DNA from: Nostoc sp. UHCC 0302
GTDB taxonomy: Bacteria > Cyanobacteriota > Cyanobacteriia > Cyanobacteriales > Nostocaceae
Assembly: GCF_038096175.1 (NCBI RefSeq)
Contig: NZ_CP151099.1
Coordinates: forward strand, 560,501-624,500
Length of the DNA: 64,000 nt
Direction: 5' to 3'
Part shown: one piece after another, positions 43,631-54,051 of the stretch
Layout of the letters: the number at the start of each line of letters is the position of its first letter
Position numbering within the stretch: position 1 is the first letter of the stretch
Notes under the pieces: generated by a model
The model's database searches: none
What the model was told of the DNA's origin: nothing
What the model saw: the letters and a program-made list of their open reading frames with translations, nothing else
Program-made: the position numbers and the translations under genes

Positions 43631-46618
43631 CTAGTAAAAAGGGCGTGGTTCAGCGATACCATAACCCTGTGCATAATCCACCCCGATCGCCTGAATTTTT
43701 TCTAGGATGTGTTTATTTTCGACAAATTCGGCAATGGTTTGAATACCCATGACGTGACCGATTTGATTAATGGCTTCTACCATTGCCAAATCAATCGGCT
43801 CCTCCACAATATGTTTGACAAAACTTCCATCTATTTTGAGATAATCCACTGGTAAGTTTTTCAGATAACTAAAGGAAGACATACCGCTGCCAAAATCGTC
43901 TAAGGCGAAGCGACAACCAAGTTCTTTAAGCGATCGCATGAAGCTTGCAGCTTTTGCCAAGTTGGAAATGGCAACAGTTTCGGTAATTTCAAAGCAGATT
44001 GTCTGTGGTGGAATTTGGTATATTGCCAACTGTTCACGCACAAAGTTGATGAATTGGTCATCGTTGATACTAATACCAGAAAGGTTGATGGTATATGTAC
44101 AGTCCTGCGTGGTGGATTGTGTAGATTTTTCTGTTTTATGTTGTCTAAGACTAGCAAACAGCGTCCGGATTACCCAACGGTCGATCGCTTGCATGAGATT
44201 GTAGCGTTCAGCCGCAGGTATAAATGCCATTGGCAACACAACGTTACCTTGTTCATCAATTAAGCGTAGGAGAATTTCGTAATGCTCACCACCAAGCTTT
44301 GCTGAATTGATAGGGACAATTGTTTGATAATAAAGGCAGAAACGATTTTCCTCAAGAGCTTGAGTAATTCGCATCACCCACTGTATTTGGTTTGTAGCTT
44401 GAGTCAATTCGCGATCGTCGGCTTGATAGATATGCACACGATTGCGTCCATTGTTTTTAGCTACGTAACAAGCAGCATCAGCAGCACTTAATACACTATT
44501 GAGACTTTGACTGTCTGGATTGATCACAAGCAACCCAATGCTGGCTCCAATATTGAAAGTTTTGTCCTGCCACACAAAACGAAACTCTTGGATACGTTGG
44601 ACAATCGCATTGGCAATCCGCAATGCTGGCTCTAGAGGACAATATTCCAACAATATGGCAAATTCATCTCCGCCCAAACGAGCTAGAGTATCAGAGAAGC
44701 GGACTAAACCTTGTAACAGAGTGCTAACTTGACGCAACAGTTCATCACCAGCAGCATGACCACAGGTATCGTTAACAATCTTGAAGCGGTCTAAATCTAA
44801 ATAACACAGCGCGTGTTGTTGATTTTGAATCTTGGCGTCGTCTAGAGCCAGTTCCAAACGGTACTCAAATTCGCAGCGGTTGAATAGTCCGGTTAAGGCA
44901 TCGTGGGTAGCCTGCCAGGATAACTGACGTGCCATGCTACGCTTTTGGGTAACGTTTTGAAATACCATTACCGCACCAACAATTTGCCCATCTTTATTGC
45001 GAATAGGTGCGGCAGAATCTTCAATAGCAACATCATTACCATTGCGGGCAATTAGGACACTATCTTTAGCAAGATTGACAATACAGCCAGAATGTAAGGC
45101 TTTTTCTAAGGGATTTTCTACGGTTTCTCTAGTGGTTTCATTGACAACCTGAAATACGTCTGGTAGCAACTTTCCCTCTGCATCTACAAGACTCCAGCCA
45201 GTTATTTGTTCAGCAACAGGATTGAGATATTTTATCTGTCCAAAAGCATTGGTGGTAATTACTGCATCCCCGATGGATTGCAAAGTCACCTGAGCTAGTT
45301 CTTTTTCTTCATGAAGTTCTTGTTCCAGGAGTTTCCGCTGGGTGATATCAAGCGCCACGCCACCAACAAACTGTCGTTGTTGACTATCTTCAAAGGGAAA
45401 CTTTAAAACTATCCAGTAACGAAGACATCCATCTGGTGTGGGAATAGTTTCGAGAATCTGTGCTGCTTCACCTGTGGAGAGGACTAAGATGTCATTTTCA
45501 CGCACCTGTTTTGCGGTTTGTTCTGGCAACCAATCAAAATCTGTCTTACACGTTAAATCACTTTGTTTAATGTTGAATACACGCTCGCAGGTCTTATTTA
45601 CATAAACATAACAACCATTAGAGTCCTTCATAAAAGCTACAACAGGACTATTGTTCATGAAGGTCTGAAAGCGCTCTTCACTTTCGCGTAGAGCCGTCTC
45701 TGCTTGGCAGCGCAAAATAAATTGTCCAATCTGGCTACCAACCGCAGCCATCATCGTTAGCAAATCCGGCTGTTCCTGATGAATCTTGCTGCTAAAGAAG
45801 GTCATAACGCCTATGATTTCACTGCCACACTTGATCGGAAAACCAAAAGCTGTATGCAGATTTGCTGAGGTTGCACTGGCTTTGTCCAGAAAGGTGATAT
45901 CTTCAATAACATTATTAATCCAAACTGATTCACCGTTAGCCCAGATGCGATCGCGTAGTTCAACAGTTGCAGCAAAGGTATTCTGTTGGTAAATTAACTC
46001 AAGCTTTGGGGAATTTACACTCGCTTTGTGCCAAGTTAAACTTAGTTGCAATACGTTAACTTCTCGATCTAAGCTCCAAAATTCACTCCATTCCCATTCC
46101 AAATTAGAGCAGATAGTAGATAATATTTTCGTTGTGGCTTGAGAAAGCGTATCTGAAGATGCCAGGATGCTAGTTATAGTATGTTCTAGATTTTGAAGCT
46201 GTTCATTTCGCTTGCGCTGAGTAATGTCTCGACCGATGTAAACAAATTGTTGTAAATTCTCTATTTCAGTTAGAACAACGGTAAAGGTAAGAACAAGCTT
46301 TCTTCCAGTTTTGGTTTGACAAATAACTTCGCAATCCTTCAAACAATCATTTTGAGATTGTAAAAATTGTTTGTCAGTAATAATAGTTGAAATTGGTTGT
46401 AAAATTAAATCTTCGTGGCTATACTCAAACAACTCAAGTGCTGCCTGATTTATTGTTATGATACTTCCAGTCTCTGTTGTGACTAACAAAGCGTCTTTTA
46501 TCGAAGTAATAAGTTTATCAATATAAGTGAAAGCAGCAGATAATGCATTTAACGTCTCATTCAAAAGAACATTATTTTCATCATTATCTAACTTTGCCAA
46601 TCTTTGCTGTGCTACCAT
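43631..46618 (-). CDS. PAS/GAF-GGDEF-EAL cyclic di-GMP enzyme
   Basis: A 995-residue cytosolic protein. Order: PAS (about 35-140, ending DITQRK), GAF (about 145-310), PAS (about 318-435, ending DITQRK), PAS (about 440-560), GGDEF (about 575-735) and EAL (about 745-995). The GGDEF core is intact (RLGGDEFAILLE) with an RFSD sequence five residues ahead, matching an inhibitory I-site (RxxD). The EAL domain shows EILLRL in place of EALVRW yet retains ExLxR, INLSG, FEITET, LDDFGSG and LKIDGSF, so the metal and substrate residues look complete. It may therefore be bifunctional: a diguanylate cyclase and phosphodiesterase controlled by the four N-terminal sensor domains. It ends convergent with the sugar permease gene. 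Confidence 0.94.
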   Translation of the reverse strand: MVAQQRLAKLDNDENNVLLNETLNALSAAFTYIDKLITSIKDALLVTTETGSIITINQAALELFEYSHEDLILQPISTIITDKQFLQSQNDCLKDCEVICQTKTGRKLVLTFTVVLTEIENLQQFVYIGRDITQRKRNEQLQNLEHTITSILASSDTLSQATTKILSTICSNLEWEWSEFWSLDREVNVLQLSLTWHKASVNSPKLELIYQQNTFAATVELRDRIWANGESVWINNVIEDITFLDKASATSANLHTAFGFPIKCGSEIIGVMTFFSSKIHQEQPDLLTMMAAVGSQIGQFILRCQAETALRESEERFQTFMNNSPVVAFMKDSNGCYVYVNKTCERVFNIKQSDLTCKTDFDWLPEQTAKQVRENDILVLSTGEAAQILETIPTPDGCLRYWIVLKFPFEDSQQRQFVGGVALDITQRKLLEQELHEEKELAQVTLQSIGDAVITTNAFGQIKYLNPVAEQITGWSLVDAEGKLLPDVFQVVNETTRETVENPLEKALHSGCIVNLAKDSVLIARNGNDVAIEDSAAPIRNKDGQIVGAVMVFQNVTQKRSMARQLSWQATHDALTGLFNRCEFEYRLELALDDAKIQNQQHALCYLDLDRFKIVNDTCGHAAGDELLRQVSTLLQGLVRFSDTLARLGGDEFAILLEYCPLEPALRIANAIVQRIQEFRFVWQDKTFNIGASIGLLVINPDSQSLNSVLSAADAACYVAKNNGRNRVHIYQADDRELTQATNQIQWVMRITQALEENRFCLYYQTIVPINSAKLGGEHYEILLRLIDEQGNVVLPMAFIPAAERYNLMQAIDRWVIRTLFASLRQHKTEKSTQSTTQDCTYTINLSGISINDDQFINFVREQLAIYQIPPQTICFEITETVAISNLAKAASFMRSLKELGCRFALDDFGSGMSSFSYLKNLPVDYLKIDGSFVKHIVEEPIDLAMVEAINQIGHVMGIQTIAEFVENKHILEKIQAIGVDYAQGYGIAEPRPFY

Positions 46619-47350
46619 TTTTTTCTGTTTTAACCTCCAAAAACATAATCAACCAAATTTAAAAGTTTATAACTAAATAGATCTAATATATAAATATATA
46701 TAAAAAGTAAAAACAATCGCTTATTAAAAACTAATAAATAGCGGTGCAAATCCAAGTTTCCAGTTTCATCCGTGGAAATTGAGAATTTTGAACTTTGAAA
46801 ACTTGAAACGGCAGAAACCGCTGGTGATAACTTCGGTAATTTTGAATTCCCTGAAGGAACAATTTATATACTTTACCAGCTTAAAATTTTTCTCTACTCA
46901 GTATAATTCCTGAAACCACAATACTATTTGTTAAGAATTATTCTATGTACTGACCAAAGGAACTAGTTTAAGCAACCAATACTTCGCTAGATTTGGGTTA
47001 ACTTTTTTAGCCTAATTTATACTAATTCGTAATTAGTCATGAATATTACTTAGACAAAAAGCACACCAAAAAGAGCCTCAAATCTATACACAGAAAGACT
47101 TGAATATTGTTCCACTTAGTTTGTTGACATATCTGAGTTTGAGCTATTTTTACCTTTTGGTATATTACCCTCACCCTATATGGGGTTTAAGTCCCGTTAA
47201 GAAAGTCAGATTTCGTGGGGATTTCAGACTTTGAATCTGTTGCCAGATTCTATAATCTTAGTATAATATATTGCCAGCCAAAATTAAAATTGGAGACTCA
47301 TTTAGACTTGATATTAGGATTAACATTGCCCATCGCCTGAGCAATTTTAT
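46619..47350. other. Intergenic region, 732 bp
   Basis: This region lies between the tamB-like stop (minus) and the start of the GGDEF/EAL gene (minus). A small dyad ACTAATT/AATTAGT is at 47031-47047. Otherwise it is plain AT-rich DNA with no open frame of note. It must hold the promoter of the GGDEF/EAL gene. Confidence 0.5.
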
Positions 47351-50300
47351 TTAAAATCGCCTTTGATACTCAATTACTGCACGACTGTCATCATCTAAAT
47401 TAGTAGAAGCACGCACACGAAATTCATCATTAATTCGGTAATTGATACCCCATTGAAATGGGTCATTTGTGGTCAAAATCTTGATGGTAGAAACGGAGAA
47501 TTGGGAAGAAATATCAACACCAGCCTCTGCCGCCAATTCTAAAGTTGAATTGCTTCTTCCCGCTTCAGGATTATCAGAGACAATAGTAGGAAATATTCTA
47601 AGTTCACTTAAGCCCAAAGCATTACCAACTTGGCTAAAAGCTGCCTGAAAATTATTGAACACAGCCGAGCCAGCTATATTAATTAAACCTAAAGTACTAT
47701 CGCCACGTCCCTCACTATCTTCAAAACCACCGCCTAATAGGGCGACAATTTCTGTTTGGCTGCGTGATGGACTGCTTGTTAGTTCGAGATTTTCGTTCAG
47801 TTTACTGGCAGGGCCTTTGATACTGGCTTCAACTCGAACACTTTCTAAAGCTGCTAATCCTGTAGTATTTGACCGACTGAAGTCACTACTCTGAACTAAG
47901 TCCAATACTTTAGCATATAGCTGAATATCTAAATCGGGGTCACGGGGTTGATTGGGGCTAAAAGTTGCCGTATGCTCATAGCCACGAGCGAGATTAAATT
48001 GGGTGGTAAATAAGTTTACCCCACCTTGCTTGAGACGGATAGTCCCATCGGGAATTGGCTGACTAAATGTGCCGTTAACTATGAGGTTACCAGTTGCCTG
48101 AAAGCTGAGAATAGGTGGACGGGTAACTTCGACGTTTTTACCTAGTTCAAGTTCTAGATTATTAAATTTTGCGATCGCAGCGCTACTGGAAGCGATCGCA
48201 TTTTCATTCTCAGGTTGGCTTTGCTTACTGGCTTTAGTGACTGGCAAACCAAGGCTATTATTTCCAGCTTGTGTGGTGTTAGTGGATGCTGCCAGCAACA
48301 CCCGCCCATTAAATAAATCTACTCTACCGCCAACCATCGGGCTAAGAGCGGAGCCAGTAATCTGCAAATTACCGCTTGCGCCTCCTTGATACAATCCTTT
48401 GAGATTCAAAGTTAACTGTTCGAGATTAACGGTGAGAGGATTGTTGATAGTTACTTTCTCATTGAAGATCGGAATTTCTCCAGCGGCTTCTACCTTACCT
48501 CGGCTAAACCTACCCTGAAGATTTTCTACTAAAATGCGGTCTAAATTAAACTGTAATCTGCCTGTGACATGTCTGAGTTTGCCTGGTAAAGCTTGAGCGA
48601 TAAAAGTAGCATTATTTACAGTAGCTATTCCTTCTAGCTTCGGCTGTTGTAGCGTTCCAGACACTGTAAGGTTTACTTCTCCTTCACCTTTCTCAAAAGC
48701 TACTTGGCTATTCAATCGGTTTAATAATGCTAATCCTTCATTTTTTACTTTCAGAGCCAGACTGATTTGCTCATTGTCTGGAGCCACGGAAGCAAAAGGT
48801 AACTGATAGGGTATGCTGCCAGTAATATCAGTTACATTTTCAGGTTCTGTCTCAGCAACTGATACGTTACTGCTGTTATTAACTTTCTCAGGTTCTACTG
48901 ATACTTGGCTGCCAAAGTTCAAACGTCCATCAGCATAACTAAAACTCGCCGTCGCTGACTTTATTGGTTGTTGATTAAGTGTTGCTTCTGTTACTTGTAA
49001 TTCGCCTATAGCTTTAGGATTAGCAATGCTGCCTGCTAAAGCTGCTGTACCGTTAAGATTGCCTGTGATCGGAACTGGAAGTTTGGCAAAATTATTCAGT
49101 AATCTTAATGGAAAATTATTTACCCGCAACTGGCCTGACTGTTCATTACCGCCAATGTCACCTGTGAAAGCAATCAGCCTATTTTCAGACTCAATCCGTA
49201 AAGGTTGTAGCCGCAAAACGCCGTTGTCAAAATTACCTTGGGCAATTACTTTGTCGGCACTGTAAAAACGAGTTGGTTCTTCCTTTTTACCCCAAGCAAA
49301 GTTTTGACCATTCAAATTAAATTGTGCTGAAAATCCATTGGCTGTAGCAGTATCTACGGCAATTTCTGCATCGAAAGTCCCCTTTAAATCTGCTAAATCT
49401 GGTACGGGAGTGGCATCAAGCCGCTGTTGTTCCTGTTCTGCTAGCAGAGTATCAATTTCCGAAAAACGCTCTAGTTGGGTTATCAAGGGCTGATTTGGTA
49501 ACCCTTGGGGATTGGTGGTCAAATCTGCGGCTTTACCGTAGGTTGTTGCTGCCGAACCGCCTTGTAAATTTTGTAAGTCAAATAGCTGCGCTATTGCCAA
49601 AACATCTTGAATCTCACCTTGGTTGACGTTCAGTTTACCTTGTAACTGCGGCTTCGGGCTTTGAGAAAAATTTCCTGCAAAAGCATAACGACTATTACCT
49701 TTAATAAATTCGCTATTAGTAATCGCACCTTTACCGTTACTGTAACGGAACTGAGCAGCTAAGCGATCGCCTTTAATAACTCCAATTTGCGGTTGAGTAA
49801 TTGCTAAATTCCCTGTTGCTGCCAATGTCTGCGGATTTATTAGCAATGTTCGCTGATTCAGGAATATATCTCCAGTTAACAAGCCAGCAACCTTAGCAGC
49901 ACCCAAACGCAGGCTTGGTGGTGCAGTCAAATTCAATATTTGTAAGGGAAAGTTTTCGACTTTAACAGCTAAATTATCTCCTTGAGCTTGACCTGATGCA
50001 AATGCTTGCTGCCACTGTACTAAGAAGGAGTTGGGGCGATTATTCTTATCTAAATTTACCGCGAGGCGATCGCTATTACCTCTCAAGTCTAAATTCAACC
50101 CACGCCCTTGTGCTGACTGGATATTTCCAGATAATATCGGCTCAAAAGCAATATTTTGTACTACCAAGTTGCGTAATCTGATTTGCCCGATGATATTTGG
50201 TAACGGCAACTTGCCAGTGATTTTTCCGTTAAAATCTGTGCTTCCCGCCACAGCCACCTGATTAGGAAGATTAATCGGTAACTGTTTGAGATTGAAATTC

Positions 50301-53152
50301 TGAGCTTGGACGTTGAGATTTAAGGCAGTAATTTCGGGTATGCCTGCTTGCTGCCCATTGGCTAGTATGTCACCACTGACATTTAAACCTGGAGCTGTTC
50401 CTCGTTCAATGTTAAGCTTTTCACCATTCCAGGCGATCGCTGCTCTAAAGGGTTCTTGCATACCAGGAATAACTTGGGACAGTTGCACCTGACCAGTGGC
50501 ACGCACATCAGCTAATTTAGCCGATCCTAATGCACCACCCACTTGCACTTTGCCACTAAACTGACCCCGTAATTGCTGATTCAAGTGATTTAATTGCACA
50601 CCAGCAGCATCGACTACAGCTTGATAGCGACCATTCGCCAATTGAATATTAGAGGCTGTAATTGTTCCACCTGCTAGATTCACTTGTGCTTGACCGCTGG
50701 CTTGGATATTCTGCGGTTGGAAAGACTCCGCAGAACCAGCGACGTTTAACTGGCCTGTTAATCCACCCTGAAACTGCGGCGGTAGTGCTGCCAACTGCTG
50801 TACAGGTACATTCTTAGCTTGAATTTGCGCTTTATATACACCATTAGCTAGTTGAATATTCTTGGCTGTAATAGTGCCACCTGCAACATTTACTCGTGCT
50901 TGACCACTAGCTTGAATATTTTTCGGTTGGAAGGAGTCCACAGACCCCGCTACGTTAAACTCACCAGTTAACCTGCCTTTAAATTGCTCTGGTGTGCGTG
51001 CCAATTCCTGCACAGCAACATTATTAGCCAGCAGTTGCGTTTGATAGATACCATCCGCAAGTTGAATATTTTTAGCTGTAACTGTACCATCACCAACAGC
51101 GAGGCGGGCTTCACCAGTACCGCGCAAACTTTTAAGGCTGAAATTATCTCTATTGCCTACTATTTGGAATGTACCCGCCAACGGGTTAGCTAAAGCTGGG
51201 AGAGAATTTTTTAATATACGTGCCAACCGCAGATTATTGGCTACCAATTGAGCAGAAAAGCTTCGGCCTTGCAGCTTGACGTTAGAAACTGCAACTGTAC
51301 CACCAGCAATTTGAACTCCTGCATCTTCAGCGCGAATCGTTGCAAGTTGAAATGGTGCTGTGGTTCCTGAAAGGATCAGACGACCGTTGAATTGCGCCCC
51401 TGCCAATGAGACATTTTGCAGTTGATTTTTGTCTACAAAGGGTTCTAACTGCACGCCAGAGGCTTGGGCAACAGCTTGCCAGCGTTGATTGGCGTAAGTG
51501 CCAGTTGTTCGCACCATACCACCACCAACATTCAGCGCCACATTGCGGAAGGAGACAGTGCGATCAGAGGCAACGACAACTTCACCAGTTCCTGGGTAAG
51601 TTCCACCAGGAGCTTGGAATTGTACCACAGTCTGCACATTGGTAGGAGTGCCAGTTACTTGGGCTGTACCTGAGAGAGTGCCGATTTGGAAGTTTGGTGT
51701 GATCTCGTAAATTTTAGCGATCGCATCCCCTGGAGTATTCTTCGCTGCGAAATTTAAATTTACTTGCGGAGTTTGTCCTAGTTGGATTGTCCCAGCACCC
51801 GTTATTTCACCACCAGCTGTTACTTTGCCTTGAATATCTTTGAGGGTAACGCGTGAGGAACTAGTAGAAAACTCAAAATTGCTAGTAATGCTCTTAAAAT
51901 CAACTTTGTCAATCTTGGCAGTTTTGATTGTAGTAACTGTGCCTGAGAGAATTGGTAGAGTTGTTGAACCAACAATCTGCAAGTCTGCTTTTACTTCTCC
52001 AGCTATAGGGAAAGGCAGTTTCACCTTGAGAGTTTCTTGGGCATTGGGCAAACTCACCGCATTCACACGCCCAGCCAACTTAAAGCCTGTTTTAGTATCA
52101 ATAATACCTGAAGCTACTACGGGAATTTTGCCGTAGTTAGAAGTAACATTGTCTAACTGCACTTCCGTTCCCTGAAAACGCAGGTTTCCTTGGGAATTAG
52201 TCAAAAGTTGTGGTACACGGGGTATTTGAAGTGTTACCCCTTGTGCAGTAGCGCTGCCAAACAATAAAGGACGCTGTGGCGGTGATAGTTGAATCTGCAA
52301 GTCACCATTGACTCGACCCGCTTGTAAGTTGAAGGGTAACTTGACTAGGCGAGTAACGTCTGCTGCCAGCAAGCCTTGTCCTTGCACTTGGAATTTGCCT
52401 GCTAGTACCCTAGAACGCGTCTCCCCTTGAAGGGAAACACTTCCACCGCTGTCTGCTTGCCCTACCAAATCAAACCCAATCAATTTGTAGTTTGCCAAGA
52501 GTTGAGCAGTGCCGTTTACTTGGGAAAATCCTACAGGAGAAGAGTATAAGATAGACGAGGGGGATGAGGAAAATGTTACTGCTCTCTGCTCCCCTGCTCC
52601 CCTGCTCCCCTGCTCCCCTGCTCCTCTCTTCTGCGGTAATAACATCAGCTTGCCATTGCGAAACCGTAGTTTGTCCAATTCGGTTTTAATGGCTCCGCCT
52701 TTACCTGGCGACGTTATTTTCGTGGAAATCCAACGTCCTTGGTTATCTTGTTCCAGGTAAACATTCGCGTTGACTAAGGTGACATCTAGCTTTAATTTGC
52801 GGTTAAAAATTAATTGCCACAAGTCAAAACCAACCTCTACAGCTTCGACTGTCGCCCGATCTGGATCTGTAGCTGTTGCTGGAATGGTTGAAGCCCCAAA
52901 CTCCACTCCCATCAAAGAAAATTCTGTGACTTTTCCCAGCTTTAACGGACGGTTGAGTATAGTCGTGAGACTTTTTTCTGCCAGCGGGGTTAACTCTTTT
53001 TGGACGAAAGTCCGCAACCGCCAAACACCACCGACAATTCCAATGAGCAAAATTCCGCCCAAGGCAATGCCACCACAACTCAACACTAGCAACCACGAAC
53101 GTTTGCGGGCGGGAGAGAGGAAGTGATTATCTTGATTGGGAGATTTGCTCAT
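47351..53152 (-). CDS. TamB-like translocation/assembly module protein
   Basis: A 1933-residue envelope protein. The N-terminus carries one membrane anchor (about residues 18-42, SWLLVLSCGGIALGGILLIG) and then a very long beta-strand repeat region; the C-terminus is the DUF490/TamB domain (ILSFQATGNLIVNG ... GINYRINDEFRVRAS ... VIEYQRRF). TamB proteins bridge the inner and outer membranes and are linked to transport of lipids or outer-membrane proteins with the Omp85 partner TamA, which is not in this window. Two oddities are seen: a repeat-derived stretch (AGEQGSRGAGEQ, about residues 176-188) made by an octamer tandem repeat, and a 70-residue tandem repeat (three units) in the middle. Length is greater than the E. 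coli protein (about 1259). Confidence 0.93.
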   Translation of the reverse strand: MSKSPNQDNHFLSPARKRSWLLVLSCGGIALGGILLIGIVGGVWRLRTFVQKELTPLAEKSLTTILNRPLKLGKVTEFSLMGVEFGASTIPATATDPDRATVEAVEVGFDLWQLIFNRKLKLDVTLVNANVYLEQDNQGRWISTKITSPGKGGAIKTELDKLRFRNGKLMLLPQKRGAGEQGSRGAGEQRAVTFSSSPSSILYSSPVGFSQVNGTAQLLANYKLIGFDLVGQADSGGSVSLQGETRSRVLAGKFQVQGQGLLAADVTRLVKLPFNLQAGRVNGDLQIQLSPPQRPLLFGSATAQGVTLQIPRVPQLLTNSQGNLRFQGTEVQLDNVTSNYGKIPVVASGIIDTKTGFKLAGRVNAVSLPNAQETLKVKLPFPIAGEVKADLQIVGSTTLPILSGTVTTIKTAKIDKVDFKSITSNFEFSTSSSRVTLKDIQGKVTAGGEITGAGTIQLGQTPQVNLNFAAKNTPGDAIAKIYEITPNFQIGTLSGTAQVTGTPTNVQTVVQFQAPGGTYPGTGEVVVASDRTVSFRNVALNVGGGMVRTTGTYANQRWQAVAQASGVQLEPFVDKNQLQNVSLAGAQFNGRLILSGTTAPFQLATIRAEDAGVQIAGGTVAVSNVKLQGRSFSAQLVANNLRLARILKNSLPALANPLAGTFQIVGNRDNFSLKSLRGTGEARLAVGDGTVTAKNIQLADGIYQTQLLANNVAVQELARTPEQFKGRLTGEFNVAGSVDSFQPKNIQASGQARVNVAGGTITAKNIQLANGVYKAQIQAKNVPVQQLAALPPQFQGGLTGQLNVAGSAESFQPQNIQASGQAQVNLAGGTITASNIQLANGRYQAVVDAAGVQLNHLNQQLRGQFSGKVQVGGALGSAKLADVRATGQVQLSQVIPGMQEPFRAAIAWNGEKLNIERGTAPGLNVSGDILANGQQAGIPEITALNLNVQAQNFNLKQLPINLPNQVAVAGSTDFNGKITGKLPLPNIIGQIRLRNLVVQNIAFEPILSGNIQSAQGRGLNLDLRGNSDRLAVNLDKNNRPNSFLVQWQQAFASGQAQGDNLAVKVENFPLQILNLTAPPSLRLGAAKVAGLLTGDIFLNQRTLLINPQTLAATGNLAITQPQIGVIKGDRLAAQFRYSNGKGAITNSEFIKGNSRYAFAGNFSQSPKPQLQGKLNVNQGEIQDVLAIAQLFDLQNLQGGSAATTYGKAADLTTNPQGLPNQPLITQLERFSEIDTLLAEQEQQRLDATPVPDLADLKGTFDAEIAVDTATANGFSAQFNLNGQNFAWGKKEEPTRFYSADKVIAQGNFDNGVLRLQPLRIESENRLIAFTGDIGGNEQSGQLRVNNFPLRLLNNFAKLPVPITGNLNGTAALAGSIANPKAIGELQVTEATLNQQPIKSATASFSYADGRLNFGSQVSVEPEKVNNSSNVSVAETEPENVTDITGSIPYQLPFASVAPDNEQISLALKVKNEGLALLNRLNSQVAFEKGEGEVNLTVSGTLQQPKLEGIATVNNATFIAQALPGKLRHVTGRLQFNLDRILVENLQGRFSRGKVEAAGEIPIFNEKVTINNPLTVNLEQLTLNLKGLYQGGASGNLQITGSALSPMVGGRVDLFNGRVLLAASTNTTQAGNNSLGLPVTKASKQSQPENENAIASSSAAIAKFNNLELELGKNVEVTRPPILSFQATGNLIVNGTFSQPIPDGTIRLKQGGVNLFTTQFNLARGYEHTATFSPNQPRDPDLDIQLYAKVLDLVQSSDFSRSNTTGLAALESVRVEASIKGPASKLNENLELTSSPSRSQTEIVALLGGGFEDSEGRGDSTLGLINIAGSAVFNNFQAAFSQVGNALGLSELRIFPTIVSDNPEAGRSNSTLELAAEAGVDISSQFSVSTIKILTTNDPFQWGINYRINDEFRVRASTNLDDDSRAVIEYQRRF
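50520..51140 (-). repeat. Three tandem 70-residue repeats inside the TamB-like protein
   Basis: Within the TamB-like gene three consecutive units of 70, 70 and about 67 codons align without gaps in the first two. Each contains (V/I)TA(K/S)NIQLA(D/N)G, a V(P/A)VQ(Q/E)LA-like helix or its relative, and a (F/L)(K/Q)G(R/G)LTG-VAGS end. The second and third units share QNIQASGQA(R/Q)VN(V/L)AGGTITA. This points to unequal crossing-over in a beta-strand ladder. Confidence 0.8.
52586..52625. repeat. Octamer tandem repeat inside the tamB-like gene
   Basis: Five copies of CTGCTCCC (the last ending in T) run without interruption. Read on the minus strand in the tamB frame they give the GAGEQGS/RGAGEQ stretch. 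Three units equal eight codons, so gain or loss of three units keeps the frame. Confidence 0.85.
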
Positions 53153-53414
53153 TTGCGTTTACTGTATTAATTGCCGGATGTTAGCTGGCACACTATAAGC
53201 ATTAACTAGCACATTGATTCAATATGCCATTTCCAGGATACGCCAACTGAACCCAAGACCCCACTGGTTGAGTTATGGCATTTGCCTGACTCGATATTTG
53301 TGCTTGATAGTATTGGCGCTCTCAGGGAAATCTGAATAAAGTGAAAATTGTTGTTAGAGCTTTCCTTAATGCACAACCTAGAACTTTAATATGAATAGAC
53401 TTTAAAAAGGACAA

Positions 53415-53843
53415 ATGATTACTCCTATGCGGGTTTTTGTGTTAATTTTTAATGCTCGAACGGAAAATGAGGGAATTCATACGATTCGGGTGGGCGATCG
53501 CAATAAAATTCTGATGTTTGAGTCAGAAGACGACGCCACGCGCTTTGCGCTGATGCTAGAAGCTCAAGATTTTCCCACGCCTACAGCAGAAGTGATCGAG
53601 GCTGAGGAAATCAAGGAATTTTGCGAAAGTGCTGGGTATGATTGGGAAATCATCCCAAAAGACAGCAATTTAGTTGTCACTCCCCCAGAGCTGAATGTGG
53701 AAGAAACTGACTGGCAACTAGACGCCGAGAAGGAGGATACTAGTGACGACAACTTCCGTCCCAACCAAGAAGCCCTGGAAGAACCAGAATTGTCTGATTC
53801 AGAATTAGACAAAATTCGTCGTAACTTGGAAGGATTGTTGTAA
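53415..53843 (+). CDS. DUF3110 domain protein
   Basis: A 142-residue soluble protein. The DUF3110 domain fills residues about 5-85: MRVFVLIFNARTENEGIHT at the start, then VGDRNKILMFESEDDATRFALML and DFPTPTAEVIEAEEI. After that comes an acidic linker and a conserved C-terminal motif (LSDSELDKIRRNLEGLL). The family is restricted to cyanobacteria and plants, and its function is unknown. AAAGGACAA precedes the first ATG (53415), so it is preferred over the ATG at codon 5. The stop is followed by TCATTRG heptamers. The gene stands divergent from tamB and upstream of murQ on the same strand. Confidence 0.88.
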   Translation: MITPMRVFVLIFNARTENEGIHTIRVGDRNKILMFESEDDATRFALMLEAQDFPTPTAEVIEAEEIKEFCESAGYDWEIIPKDSNLVVTPPELNVEETDWQLDAEKEDTSDDNFRPNQEALEEPELSDSELDKIRRNLEGLL

Positions 53844-53847
53844 TGAG

Positions 53848-53903
53848 TCATTGGTCATTAGTCATTAGTCATTGGTCATTGGTCATTAGTCCTTGGTCAT
53901 TGG
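53848..53903. repeat. TCATTGG/TCATTAG heptamer repeat
   Basis: Eight tandem heptamers start four bases after the DUF3110 stop. A complementary motif, ACAAATGAC, recurs near 53916 and 54048-54080, reaching into the start of murQ. Confidence 0.9.
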
Positions 53904-54051
53904 TAACTGACAAATGACCCTATTAAATGAGTGCAAAGCGTACCAAGATAGTAAGCGCAGCTATATAAGAGAGGATTTTACGCCAGTTATTCTACGTGGG
54001 AGAGCCTAAGACCATACGTATAATCTCAGCGCACTGGCTGACAAAGAACAA

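Noticed and set aside
53848-53903. TCATTRG array as a possible CRISPR or iteron origin
   Set aside because: Units are contiguous without spacers, and no replication initiator gene is nearby; it fits the usual Nostoc spacer repeats.
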